A stretch of DNA of 46,588 nt, taken from assembly GCF_946886695.1 (NCBI RefSeq), contig NZ_CAMPJD010000037.1:1-46588 (forward strand). The letters run 5' to 3'. This stretch comes from an uncultured Pseudoxanthomonas sp. Its GTDB lineage: Bacteria > Pseudomonadota > Gammaproteobacteria > Xanthomonadales > Xanthomonadaceae. Positions 1 to 10,200 of the stretch are shown here, one piece after another. How positions within the stretch are numbered: position 1 is the stretch's first letter; each line of letters opens with the position of its first letter. The notes under the pieces are model-generated. The model was not told where the DNA came from, ran no database searches, and was given only the letters and a program-made list of their open reading frames with translations. The position numbers were made by a program, and so were the translations under genes.

Positions 1-206
1 CCGGCGTCGACATCGCGCTGTACTGCTGCGGCGCCTACCGCGCCATGAACAAGGCGGCGCTGAACTTCTACGAGACGGTGCGCCGGGAAGGTACCCAGAA
101 GACCATCATCGACACACTGCAGACGCGCGCCGAACTCTACGACTTTCTCGGCTACCACGCCTACGAGGACAAGCTCGACACCCTGTTCTCGAAACAGAGC
201 GGCTGA
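1..206 (+). CDS. prpB: 2-methylisocitrate lyase, C-terminal fragment
   Basis: This is the 3' end of a gene entering from the left; 67 residues are visible up to the TGA at 204-206. PrpB cleaves 2-methylisocitrate to pyruvate and succinate, the last step of the 2-methylcitrate cycle for propionate. The tail reads FYETVRREGTQKTI followed by LQTRAELYDFLGYHAYED, which I recognise as the conserved PrpB C-terminus; the catalytic part lies outside the window. The prpC gene follows after 48 bases on the same strand, the usual prpB-prpC order, so the two are probably co-transcribed. Identification rests on family memory of this tail plus the neighbour. Confidence 0.9.
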   Translation, partial: GVDIALYCCGAYRAMNKAALNFYETVRREGTQKTIIDTLQTRAELYDFLGYHAYEDKLDTLFSKQSG

Positions 207-254
207 TTCCGCACGCCGACTCGCGCACACACCATCACTCAACGGGAGTCCACC

Positions 255-1409
255 ATGAGCGAAACCGCGCCTGCCCCCGGCTTCAAGCCGAAGAAATCCG
301 TCGCCCTGTCCGGCACCGCCGCCGGCAACACCGCACTGTGCACCGTCGGGCGCACCGGCAATGACCTGCACTACCGCGGTTACGACATCCTCGACCTGGC
401 CACGACCAGCGAGTTCGAGGAAATCGCCTACCTGCTGGTGCACGGCAAGTTGCCCAACTGCGCCGAACTGGCCGGGTACAAGGCCAAGCTGAAATCGCTG
501 CGCGGCATCCCGGCCGCGGTGAAGGCCGCACTGGAAGAGCTGCCGCCGTCGGCGCACCCGATGGACGTGATGCGCACCAGCGTGTCCGTGCTGGGCTGCG
601 TGTCACCGGAAAAGGACGACCACAATCACCCGGGTGCGCGCGACATCGCCGACAAGCTGATGGCGTCGCTGGGTTCCATGCTGCTGTACTGGTATCACTG
701 GAGCCACAACGGCCGCGCGATCGACGTCGAAACCGATGACGACTCCATCGGCGGCCACTTCCTGCACCTGCTGCATGGCGAGAAGCCGCGCGAGTCGTGG
801 GTGCGGGCGATGCACACCTCGCTGATCCTGTACGCCGAGCACGAGTTCAACGCGTCCACCTTCACCTGTCGCGTCATCGCCGGCACCGGCAGCGACATGC
901 ATTCGTGTATCACCGGCGGCATCGGCGCGCTGCGCGGCCCGAAGCATGGCGGCGCCAACGAGGTCGCGTTCGAAGTGCAGAAGCGCTACGAGACGCCGGA
1001 TGAGGCCGAGGCTGACATCAAGGCGCGTGTCGAGCGCAAGGAAGTAGTAATCGGCTTCGGTCACCCGGTATACACCGTCGGCGACCCGCGCAACGGGGTG
1101 ATCAAGCAGGTGGCGAAAGACCTGTCGGCCGAGCAGTCGAACATGAAGATGTACGACATCGCCGAGCGCCTGGAGTCGGTGATGTGGGACATCAAGAAGA
1201 TGTTCCCGAACCTGGACTGGTTCAGTGCGGTCAGCTACCACATGATGGGCGTGCCGACGGCGATGTTCACGCCGCTGTTCGTCATTGCCCGCACCAGTGG
1301 CTGGAGCGCGCACGTCATCGAGCAGCGCATCGACGGCAAGATCATCCGCCCCAGCGCCAATTACACGGGGCCTGAGGATCTGGAATTCGTTCCGCTGGAC
1401 CGGCGCTGA
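255..1409 (+). CDS. prpC: 2-methylcitrate synthase
   Basis: The 384-residue product belongs to the citrate synthase superfamily and condenses propionyl-CoA with oxaloacetate in the 2-methylcitrate cycle. Visible family features are the N-terminal [18 protein letters not shown] segment, the [10 protein letters not shown] region after GPKHGG (active-site helix), and [13 protein letters not shown] carrying the catalytic histidine. The length is typical of PrpC and of short bacterial citrate synthases, and the adjacent prpB decides for PrpC. A GGGAG Shine-Dalgarno lies 7 bases before the ATG. An unusual point is that the last 14 codons have a degenerate second copy with its own stop at 1487-1531, so this 3' end may be a recombination product. 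The usual acnD/prpF genes are not downstream. Confidence 0.95.
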   Translation: MSETAPAPGFKPKKSVALSGTAAGNTALCTVGRTGNDLHYRGYDILDLATTSEFEEIAYLLVHGKLPNCAELAGYKAKLKSLRGIPAAVKAALEELPPSAHPMDVMRTSVSVLGCVSPEKDDHNHPGARDIADKLMASLGSMLLYWYHWSHNGRAIDVETDDDSIGGHFLHLLHGEKPRESWVRAMHTSLILYAEHEFNASTFTCRVIAGTGSDMHSCITGGIGALRGPKHGGANEVAFEVQKRYETPDEAEADIKARVERKEVVIGFGHPVYTVGDPRNGVIKQVAKDLSAEQSNMKMYDIAERLESVMWDIKKMFPNLDWFSAVSYHMMGVPTAMFTPLFVIARTSGWSAHVIEQRIDGKIIRPSANYTGPEDLEFVPLDRR

Positions 1410-1439
1410 TCGAAGCCGAACCCGCATGGCACCAACTTC

Positions 1440-1477
1440 CCCTCTCTCGCTTGCGGGAGAGGGCAAAGGGTGAGGGC
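1440..1477 (+). repeat. Palindromic intergenic repeat, copy 1
   Basis: A near-perfect hairpin at 1440-1463 (CCCTCTC paired with GAGAGGG, closing over CGCTTGCG) is followed by the stretch 1455-1477. That 23-base stretch recurs at 2945-2967 in inverted orientation with 22 of 23 bases identical. Eight T residues at 1479-1486 follow some 15 bases after the stem, so it could also act as a weak terminator for prpBC. It looks like a member of a REP-type repeat family; a genome-wide copy number could not be checked here. Confidence 0.6.
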
Positions 1478-1486
1478 GTTTTTTTT

Positions 1487-1531
1487 GCCGGCCCGGAAGA
1501 CCTGGCCTTCGTGCCGATCGACCAGCGCTGA
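1487..1531 (+). pseudogene. Degenerate duplicate of the prpC 3' end
   Basis: Read in frame, these 15 codons give AGPEDLAFVPIDQR and a stop. The true prpC end reads [13 protein letters not shown] and stop, so the two match over GPEDL-FVP-D-R. Nearly all the differences between the DNA copies are third-position or conservative changes, which argues for a diverged homologous end rather than a fresh tandem duplication. The palindromic repeat at 1440-1477 sits between the two copies. The segment has no start codon or ribosome binding site. I read it as the leftover 3' end of an older prpC allele after replacement or rearrangement, which is inference. Confidence 0.6.
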
Positions 1532-1700
1532 GCCGGGCCGGGGGTATTGCGGGGCCGTTTCGACGAAGGTCGGGCGGCCCCGTGTCGTTTGTGTGACCCG
1601 TGTGGCAGCCGGGAACAGGCCCGCCGGGTTACTACTTGCGGTCGCAAGGGGTGCGTCGCAGCGAGCGGGAGGGGCCCGCCGCGCGGCGCTGGGGGACGCC

Positions 1701-2198
1701 ATGCAGACCATGTGGTGCAAGACCGAGGCCGGACGCAACGAAATCCAGCAGCGCACGCGCAAGCTGCCGGCGGGGTTGCGTTCCATCCTGTTGCTGGTGG
1801 ATGGCCAGCGCAACGACGAAGAGCTGCGCGAGATGATGAGCGGACTGCATGCGCCCGACGACGCACTGCAGCAGTTGGCAGCCGACGGATTGATCGAGCG
1901 GCGCTCGGGCGCGGCGTCGCTGCTGGCCGCCGTTGCCGCGCCGAAGGCCGGCGACGGGACGCAGGCGACGACGATGACATCCGCCGAGCGCTACAACCTG
2001 CTCTATGCGCGGATCACCGACGACATCCGTTCGCACATCGGGCTGAAGGGCTACTTCCTGCAGCTGAAGGTCGAGCGTTGCGCCGACGCGGACGAACTGG
2101 CCGCACTGTTGCCCGACGTGGCCACGGCGCTGACGAAGGCACGCGACCACACCTTCGCCACGCGCTGGCTGGAGGATGTGCGCGCGTCGATGGTCTGA
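1701..2198 (+). CDS. Conserved hypothetical protein
   Basis: The product is 165 residues starting at the ATG at 1701, with a GGGGGA stretch just upstream; in-frame starts further left would run into the prpC remnant region and look artificial. I do not recognise a named family. Residues 1-60 (EAGRNEIQQRTRKLPAGLRS, then LLLVDGQR) resemble the N-terminus of small proteobacterial proteins of unknown function that look like a winged-helix fold. The middle (about 68-90) is Ala/Gly-rich linker, and the C-terminal part (HIGLKGYFLQLKVERC) looks like a compact alpha/beta unit. There is no signal peptide or membrane segment, so it is probably cytoplasmic. It converges with the GST gene, 19 bases between stops. 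Existence is fairly sure and function unknown. Confidence 0.75.
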   Translation: MQTMWCKTEAGRNEIQQRTRKLPAGLRSILLLVDGQRNDEELREMMSGLHAPDDALQQLAADGLIERRSGAASLLAAVAAPKAGDGTQATTMTSAERYNLLYARITDDIRSHIGLKGYFLQLKVERCADADELAALLPDVATALTKARDHTFATRWLEDVRASMV

Positions 2199-2217
2199 CG
2201 CGCGCGCCGCCTGAAGG

Positions 2218-2829
2218 TCACGCCAGACCTTCGGCCCTCAAGGCGGACTGCACGCCGGCATCGGCGTCCATCCTCTGCTTGAACGCCGCTATGTTCGGCA
2301 GGTCCTTCAGGTCCACGCCGGTGCGCTCGGCCCAGCGCAGCGTGATGTAGAAATACGGATCGGCGAAGCTGCGGAACCCGGCCAGCCAGTCGCGTCCTTC
2401 CAACTGCTTCTCCGCGGTTTCGAACAAGCCCCGCAGGCGCTTGCGGGCGGCGACCTTGATCGCATCGAACTGGGTTTCATCACCGATGAAGCGCGCCGGC
2501 CCGAACAACGGGTGGAACGCCGGGTGCAGATCGGAGTTGACGAACGACAGCCAGCGTGCCGCCTGCGCGCGCTGCTGCGGCGAGCCATCGCCGGCGAGGC
2601 GCGCCTGCGGATACGTGTCGGCGATGTAGCCCATGATCGCCGCGTTCTGGGTCAGCACGAAGTCGCCATCGACGATCGCCGGCACTGCGCCGGTGGGATT
2701 GATCGCCAGGTACGCGGGCTCCTTCATCTCGGCGGCCGTCATCACCTGCACCTCGAACGGCTGGCCGGTCCATTGCAGCGCGATGTGGTCGGCGGTCGAG
2801 CACGCGCCGGGCTTGGTGTAGAGCTTCAT
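2218..2829 (-). CDS. Glutathione S-transferase, beta class
   Basis: The 203-residue product begins MKLYTKPGACSTADHIAL, the hallmark N-terminus of bacterial beta-class GSTs with the active-site cysteine at position 10. NPTGAVPAIVDGDFVLTQNAAI supplies the cis-proline and the glutathione-binding Glu/Gln-Asn/Ser region. The C-terminal helical domain carries DWLAGFRSFADPYFYITLRW. Such enzymes conjugate glutathione to electrophiles or act as thiol transferases in the cytoplasm. A longer reading frame extends upstream, but the ATG at 2829 matches the family start and is preceded by GGGGAACACC. It stands alone on the minus strand. Confidence 0.93.
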   Translation of the reverse strand: MKLYTKPGACSTADHIALQWTGQPFEVQVMTAAEMKEPAYLAINPTGAVPAIVDGDFVLTQNAAIMGYIADTYPQARLAGDGSPQQRAQAARWLSFVNSDLHPAFHPLFGPARFIGDETQFDAIKVAARKRLRGLFETAEKQLEGRDWLAGFRSFADPYFYITLRWAERTGVDLKDLPNIAAFKQRMDADAGVQSALRAEGLA

Positions 2830-2944
2830 GGTGTTCCCGTGGAAAAGAAAAGACCCGCGATTATCGCGGGCCTTGGATGCTTGCAGCGTGGTGTGGGGTG
2901 CAACGGATCGTGTCACGTGCGAACCATGGGTATCGCGGCGGTTT

Positions 2945-2967
2945 GCCCTCACCCCTTGCCCTCTCCC
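2945..2967 (-). repeat. Palindromic intergenic repeat, copy 2 (inverted)
   Basis: This 23-base stretch is the reverse complement of 1455-1477 with one mismatch, so the two copies face each other across a 1.5-kb segment holding the hypothetical gene and the GST. It lies in the 221-bp gap between the GST start and the cell wall hydrolase stop; a short GC-rich palindrome (CTCCCGGAGGGG) overlaps and extends it. Nothing else recognisable is in that gap. Confidence 0.6.
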
Positions 2968-3050
2968 GGAGGGGCGCCCCCTGAAGGAATGGCTATGGTG
3001 AATTCAAGCGCGTCGCAACGCGCCCGGATAGAGAAGGGCTTGGGTTACTT

Positions 3051-3506
3051 TCAGGAGCGGGGCTTGAGCTTCTGCACACGCAGGAACGTGTGATCACCGA
3101 TGGTGGCGACGTGGTACGCATTGCGCCAGCTCGGGCTGGCGATCTGGTGCGCCATGAAGTGGCTGGCACCCGGCACGATCTCCTTGCGCTGGCCGGGTGG
3201 CAGGGCCCAGTTGCGCTCGGCGTTCAGGGCGACGCTGACCGACTTGGCCCAGGCGTCCGGATTCTTCAGGCGGGTGTTCGGGCCCACGATAGTCGGAGCG
3301 AACTGCTTGCGGGCGGTGACCACGGAGCAGACGGAATCGCCCCACAGGCCGCTGTCGCGGCGGCGCAGGGCGACCTCGGCGACGGCCTGCTGGCCGCGGA
3401 GGGTCTGGTCGCGGGCTTCCAGGTACACGGTGGTGCTGAGGCAAAGCGAATCGGCGGCCGGCTGCGGCAACATCTGCGACAGCCATAGGATCCAGGCCAG
3501 TTTCAT
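3051..3506 (-). CDS. SleB-type cell wall hydrolase
   Basis: The 151-residue product starts with a short hydrophobic leader (MKLAWILWLSQMLPQPAADS), followed by TTVYLEARDQTLRGQQAVAE, the signature of the SleB/CwlJ hydrolase family (Hydrolase_2), in which the glutamate in YLEAR (Glu30) is the presumed catalytic acid. The family cuts peptidoglycan; in gram-negatives these small exported forms are probably periplasmic lytic transglycosylases or amidases, with physiological role unclear. HFMAHQ and WRNAYHVATIGDHTFL form the conserved C-terminal half. The start at 3506 is supported by an AGGAG motif 7 bases upstream. It appears monocistronic. Confidence 0.88.
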   Translation of the reverse strand: MKLAWILWLSQMLPQPAADSLCLSTTVYLEARDQTLRGQQAVAEVALRRRDSGLWGDSVCSVVTARKQFAPTIVGPNTRLKNPDAWAKSVSVALNAERNWALPPGQRKEIVPGASHFMAHQIASPSWRNAYHVATIGDHTFLRVQKLKPRS

Positions 3507-3599
3507 GGGAACTCCTTGCTCCGTCTTTCCCGCGCCCCTGCCTCTCCCGTTACGCAGGGAAGGACATCTGTGGGACAGCGGCTAGGGCGTCATGGGGAG

Positions 3600-3824
3600 G
3601 CAGCCTTCACACGGGCTGCCCGGGGACCGGCAAGGCCGGACCAGAGGGGTCCGAGCGCCGGGCTCAACCCGCCTGAGACTGGGCGGCGGGCCGGAAAGTG
3701 GGCGCAAGGTAGGCGGGGGAGACCCAACTCGGCCTGAACGGGTCGGCTTGACGGAAAGGGGGGCGGTCTGGCTGGAAGTGTGCCTGGCGTCGCACAAAGC
3801 GGCGGTGCGGCGCCCGTAAATTTT
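3600..3824 (+). other. Hairpin-dense gene-free stretch; possible structured RNA
   Basis: Within the 426-bp gap between the hydrolase and fadH lie successive short palindromes: GCAGCC/GGCTGC (3600-3619), CCGGC/GCCGG (3627-3639), CGGACC/GGTCCG (3637-3653, sharing bases with the previous stem and so mutually exclusive with it), GAGC/GCTC (3653-3665) and CCGCC/GGCGG (3669-3686). The last is a 10-bp stem with one G-U pair and a 9-base loop (3786-3814), followed by TAAATTTT (3817-3824), which resembles an intrinsic terminator on the plus strand. Open frames here have no plausible protein content (Pro/Arg/Gly-rich on all frames). I found no RNase P, 6S, tmRNA or riboswitch signature. It could be a structured RNA, an untranslated region of the minus-strand genes, or simply GC-rich repeat sequence. 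Confidence 0.35.
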
Positions 3825-3835
3825 CCGGAGACATC

Positions 3836-3918
3836 GTAGAGCTGAGCTTGCTCCGCTGCTTGGGGGCGGACGTTTTCAGCAGCCCGGACGTTGCGGAGTC
3901 GAGCAAGCCCGACTCTAC
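3836..3918. repeat. REP pair of the GTAG (SMAG-like) type
   Basis: The left arm begins GTAGAGCTGAGCTTGCTC at 3836 and the right arm, read in reverse complement from 3918, begins GTAGAGTCGGGCTTGCTC. The two imperfect inverted copies with a terminal GTAG match the REP family described in Stenotrophomonas maltophilia and relatives (SMAG repeats), which are moved by RAYT transposases. It lies immediately downstream of the fadH stop (3933) and could also stabilise or terminate that transcript. Confidence 0.75.
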
Positions 3919-3932
3919 GGCTGGCGATCGAC

Positions 3933-6023
<2,091 letters not shown>

Positions 6024-6062
6024 TCACGGGGGCACGCAAGCGTACCCCGATGGCGGTGCGGA

Positions 6063-7289
6063 TCACCGTGGGGTGAGGGTGTCGGGAGGCAGCCGGGCTG
6101 GCAGGGCTTCCTGTTCGAGGTGCAGCGGCTGCGCGCGCAGCGCGTCGGCGACGCTCGTCCAGCCCGCGCGTTCGGCCCATCGGCACATGGCCTGGAGCAC
6201 GTCGGGTGCGGGCACCGACGCGTCGTGCCCGGGGATGGGCAGAACGTCTGCAGGCGACATCTGCCATGGCTGCAACCGATGGCCGCTGGCCGTGACGGTA
6301 TCAGCGAGGACGGCGGCGATGCGGAAGCCGCCCTCGTCGATGTCTCCCCAGTGCCACACCGGCGCGTCCGGGGGCAGCGAACGCAGCAGTCGGGCATAGG
6401 CCTGTCGCCACGCCGGCGACGGCATGCCACCCGTATAGACCACCAGCATGCGGTCGGCGCCAGCCGCACGGGCAGCGTCGTGGAAGCTGGCCAGGTTCTC
6501 CACGCTCAGGACGCAAGCGGCGTCCGTCCGCACGCCCCGCACGGCGTCGAGCGGAACGCCGAGGAAGGTCGTGCAGAGCGGCAGCTCCACGTCGCCGTCC
6601 AGCAGCAGTGTGCCGGTGCCGGCGACCAGCAGCGGCTGCGGCTCGCGCCGCAGGCCCAGCGAGGCCCAGATGTGTTCCTTCTCGAGCGGACCGGCCGCCA
6701 CCAACTGACCGCTACCCAGCAGGTCCAGCCAGGGCGTGAGCTGTTCGAGCCGTTTGCTCGCCTGCGCCCGTCCGGCGAACAGGTGTGCGCTCTCGCGGCG
6801 GAGGATGCGCTCATGGACATCGTCGGCGAGGCGGGCGTGGACCGCCAGCGCGGCGTCGGCCAGGTCGGGGGCCGCTTCGGGCCCTTGGCCGCGTACCTTG
6901 CGGCCGGCTCGCCATGCCGCCAGCACGTCTTCGAGCACGGAGAAGTGCGGCAGCCACGGCAACAGCACCTCGGCGGACGCGCGGACGCGGGCATCCAGCA
7001 AGGTCACACCGAGATGCGCAGCAAGCGCGTCGGGATCGATCACCGTGAGCCGCAGCAGGCGCTCACCGTCGCCGCGATGCCGGTCGCGCTCGACCGCGAT
7101 CGCGCCGGCGCGTTCGGCGATGGCGATCTGCGCGTGGAAGGTCTCGCGTTCGGCCAAGGTGCGCAGTGACAGGTAGTCGCGCGCACTGGCTTCGGTCATC
7201 GGCAGCGAGGCGGGGGCGGCATCGCCGCGCATCCGGGCGCGTTCGCCCTTGCGCAGCAACCGCTCCAGCACGCGCCGGGCGTTGCTCAC
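6063..7289 (-). CDS. jetD: Wadjet protein JetD (topoisomerase VI/toprim-like nuclease subunit)
   Basis: The 408-residue product matches the JetD type (DUF3322 plus DUF2220): an N-terminal helical arm, then a toprim-like domain. The acidic signature residues are visible as Glu264 in SVENLASFHD and the GDIDEGGFRI block (Asp316, Asp318), with YTGGMPSPAW between. In characterised Wadjet systems JetD is the nuclease that cuts DNA once the JetABC motor has extruded a small circle, which eliminates plasmids. The start codon is GTG at 7289, overlapping the jetC stop as GTGA, which indicates translational coupling. It is the last gene of the four-gene operon. All expected catalytic acids seem present, so it is probably active. 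Confidence 0.9.
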   Translation of the reverse strand: MSNARRVLERLLRKGERARMRGDAAPASLPMTEASARDYLSLRTLAERETFHAQIAIAERAGAIAVERDRHRGDGERLLRLTVIDPDALAAHLGVTLLDARVRASAEVLLPWLPHFSVLEDVLAAWRAGRKVRGQGPEAAPDLADAALAVHARLADDVHERILRRESAHLFAGRAQASKRLEQLTPWLDLLGSGQLVAAGPLEKEHIWASLGLRREPQPLLVAGTGTLLLDGDVELPLCTTFLGVPLDAVRGVRTDAACVLSVENLASFHDAARAAGADRMLVVYTGGMPSPAWRQAYARLLRSLPPDAPVWHWGDIDEGGFRIAAVLADTVTASGHRLQPWQMSPADVLPIPGHDASVPAPDVLQAMCRWAERAGWTSVADALRAQPLHLEQEALPARLPPDTLTPR

Positions 7290-10200
7290 GCCGGTGCCTG
7301 TTGCCTTTCGACGCGGGCGGTTTCTTCGGCCAGCAGCTCTGGATGAAGGTCGAACTGGTCGGACAGCAGCAGTGCGCGTGCCGCGGCCTGCACCTCGATG
7401 CGCTCGGCCTGCAACAGGTCGCCATCGCGGAACAGTTCGATGTAGCTGTCCAGCACGCCGCTCAGCGTGCCCTGTGCCGTGTCGGGCGCGGCCAACACCA
7501 GTTGCAGGCCCAGCGAGCGCAGGTAGTTGGTGGTGGCGCGCGCGTTCTGCGCATCGATCTTGTCGCCGAACTCGTCCAGCAGGATCAACCCCATGCCGCC
7601 CGGATGCGCCTCGCTCTTGCCGTACGCCGCCGCCAGCGCGGCGCCGGCGATCACGTACAGCGGCGCGCGGTGCTCACCGCCGGAACCGGACCGCATGCGC
7701 TCGCTGAGCGTGCCGATCACGGTGTCGTCCTGGCGGATCTGCACCTCGAAGCGGAAGAAGCGGCGATAGTCGTCCAGCGGCGAAGTGGCGGTACGCGCCG
7801 CGGCACCGTCTTCGATCAGCTCGCGGAACGCCGCCGGTACTTCTCCGGCGGTGCCGAACAGGGTGTCTTCGCCACCGATATCCACTGCGCGCCGGATGAA
7901 GCGCTCCAGTTCGCGGAACTCCGGCACCACCTCGTAGTGGAACTGGTAGCGCTCGTTGTTGGAGAACGGCGGGCTGCTGCGCAAGGTACGGTTGAGCGTG
8001 GCGATCTGCTGGCGCAGGCGGATGAAGTTGTCGTTGAGCGCGGCGGCGACGCCGGCGCGGAACGTGTCCACGGCGGTGTCGTAGGCCTGGCGAGCCTCGC
8101 CTTCGTAGCGCACCAGGTCGGTGTCGCGCAGTTGGGTCAGCTCGCGCTGCAGCAGTGCCAGCGCAGGTCGCCATGCATTGGCGTCGAAATCCACGTCCAG
8201 GCGATGGTCGCGCGCGTACTGCGCCAGCGCGCTCCAGGCTTCCGGCAGCAGCTTGGCGAGCTGCCGGTCGCTCTCGTCGGCACGTCGCTCGCAGGTGGCG
8301 CCGCGTTCCTCCAGCGAATCGACCTTCGCATCCAGTTCGTCGCGGTGCCGTTCGATCAGGTTGGGGTCGACATCGGGATCCTTGAATGCGTCCACGGCGC
8401 GGCGGGCGACGAGCTCCTCCTGCTGGCGCAGGCCTTCGAGCAGACGACGGCTGCGATCGAGATCGGCGACCGCCACCGCTTCCCGCCCGACCAGGGCGTC
8501 GGTACGCGCCTCGCATTCACCGAGTTGTGCGGCGAGTTCGCGCACGGCTTCGGACAGGCGGAGCAGGTCCGGGTCCAGCGCGGCAAGGCGGCTTTCCTGC
8601 GCGGTGCGGTAGCGACCTGCAACCTGGCGGTGCTCGATCGCGCGTTCGTGCAGCGCCTGCGCCACCACATCGGCATCGGCCAGGCGCGACAGGCCGCGCT
8701 GGCTGTCGTCGGCGCGGCGGAGGAGGGGCTCGATCTCGCGCACGTCGCGCTCGGCTTTTTCGATCTCTTCATGGAGCACGCGCAGGCGGGCACGATTGTC
8801 GGACGCGCCGATGCGAAGCTCGCCTGCAGCGGGCAGGCGCAGGCGCTCGATGCTGCCGCCGCGTGCCAGCAGGCCGTCGCGGGTCAGGCCCTGGCGGCTG
8901 CGCACCAGCTCGGCTTCGGTTTCCACGCAGCGCAGCTCGCCAAGCTGCCGGCGCAGGAATGCAAGGGCGTCGGCGTTGACGCCGTCCAGCAGCGCGGCAA
9001 CGCTGCCGGCCGCTGCCTCCTTGCCACGTACATCGCGTGCCTGGCTGGACAGGGCCAGTTTCACGCCATAGACCGAGCGCCCGCCGGACAGGCTGCGATA
9101 CAGCTTGACCGCGCGCTCCTCATCCGCGGCGGGAATCAGCAGCGCCTCGACGTTGCTGCGCAGGTAGGCTTCGATGGCGGGCTGCCAGGCGGCATCGGCG
9201 ACCCGCACCAGGTCGCAGACCGGGCGGGCATCGATGCCGGCCTCGCGCAGGTAGCTCATCAGCCGCACGGTATCGGCGTGCAGCTCCGCCTGGCCGGCGG
9301 CCAGTCGCTTCTGGTTCTGCCGCGCGGCCAGCAGCGCATCGCGTGCCTTGTCGTGGGCGGCGTGCAGCTGGCGGGCGTGCTGGTCGACCTTCTCGCGCAA
9401 AGGTTCTGCCGCGCGCAGCGCCTGGCGTGCGCGCGCGAACAGGTCTTCCGGCGTCCACGGCAGGGCATCGCCGTCCGCGAGCGCCGACAGCGCTGCGTGC
9501 CAGGCATCCCAGTCCGCGCGCGCGGCATCCACGGCGCCCGCCTCGATGCCGCCGAGTGCGAGCGCGTCGAGCTGACGGAAGGTGTCGCGCACGAATCCGA
9601 TCTCGCGCAACAGTTCCTTGTTCAACTGCGCCAGGCGTTCGCGGTCGCGGCCAGCCAGTTCGTCCAGCTGCGCCTGTTCGCCATAGCCGCTGCTCCCCTG
9701 CAGGCGGGCGTTGGCGCGTGCCTGCTCATCGCGCAGGGTGTCGCGCTCGGCACGCGCATCGACCAGGCGGCGACGGGTGTCGGCCAGCGCGTCTTCCGCC
9801 GTGGTGACCGCGCCTTCGGCCTGTTCCAGCTGTTCGCCGTACAGATCCCGCGCGTACTCGGCGGCCAGTGCGCGGTAGGAAGCAGCACGCACGGCCTGGG
9901 TGGCGATGCGGTCGTATTGCCGTTCCACGCCTTCGGCCGCTTCGATGCGCTGGCGCACCTGTTCGATGCGGTCGCGGATCTGGCGGAAGCTCTCCAGCAA
10001 CGCACGGAAGCGGGCGATGTCGGTGGGTCTGTCCTCTGCGACCAGTGTGCGCACGAACAGGTCCACGTCCTCAACGCGCTGCAGGTTGAGTGCGTTGAGG
10101 AAGGCCTTGCGATAGGCGCTGATGTCGGGGTTGGCGGTGGGCGAGGCGCGCAGGCGCAGCAGCAGGTCCTTGACGAAGCGCTCGGCGACGGTGTGCAGCT

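Noticed and set aside
3600..3824. RNase P RNA, 6S RNA or tmRNA in the hairpin stretch
   Set aside because: None of the conserved signature sequences of these RNAs is present, such as the GAGGAAAGTCC core of RNase P.
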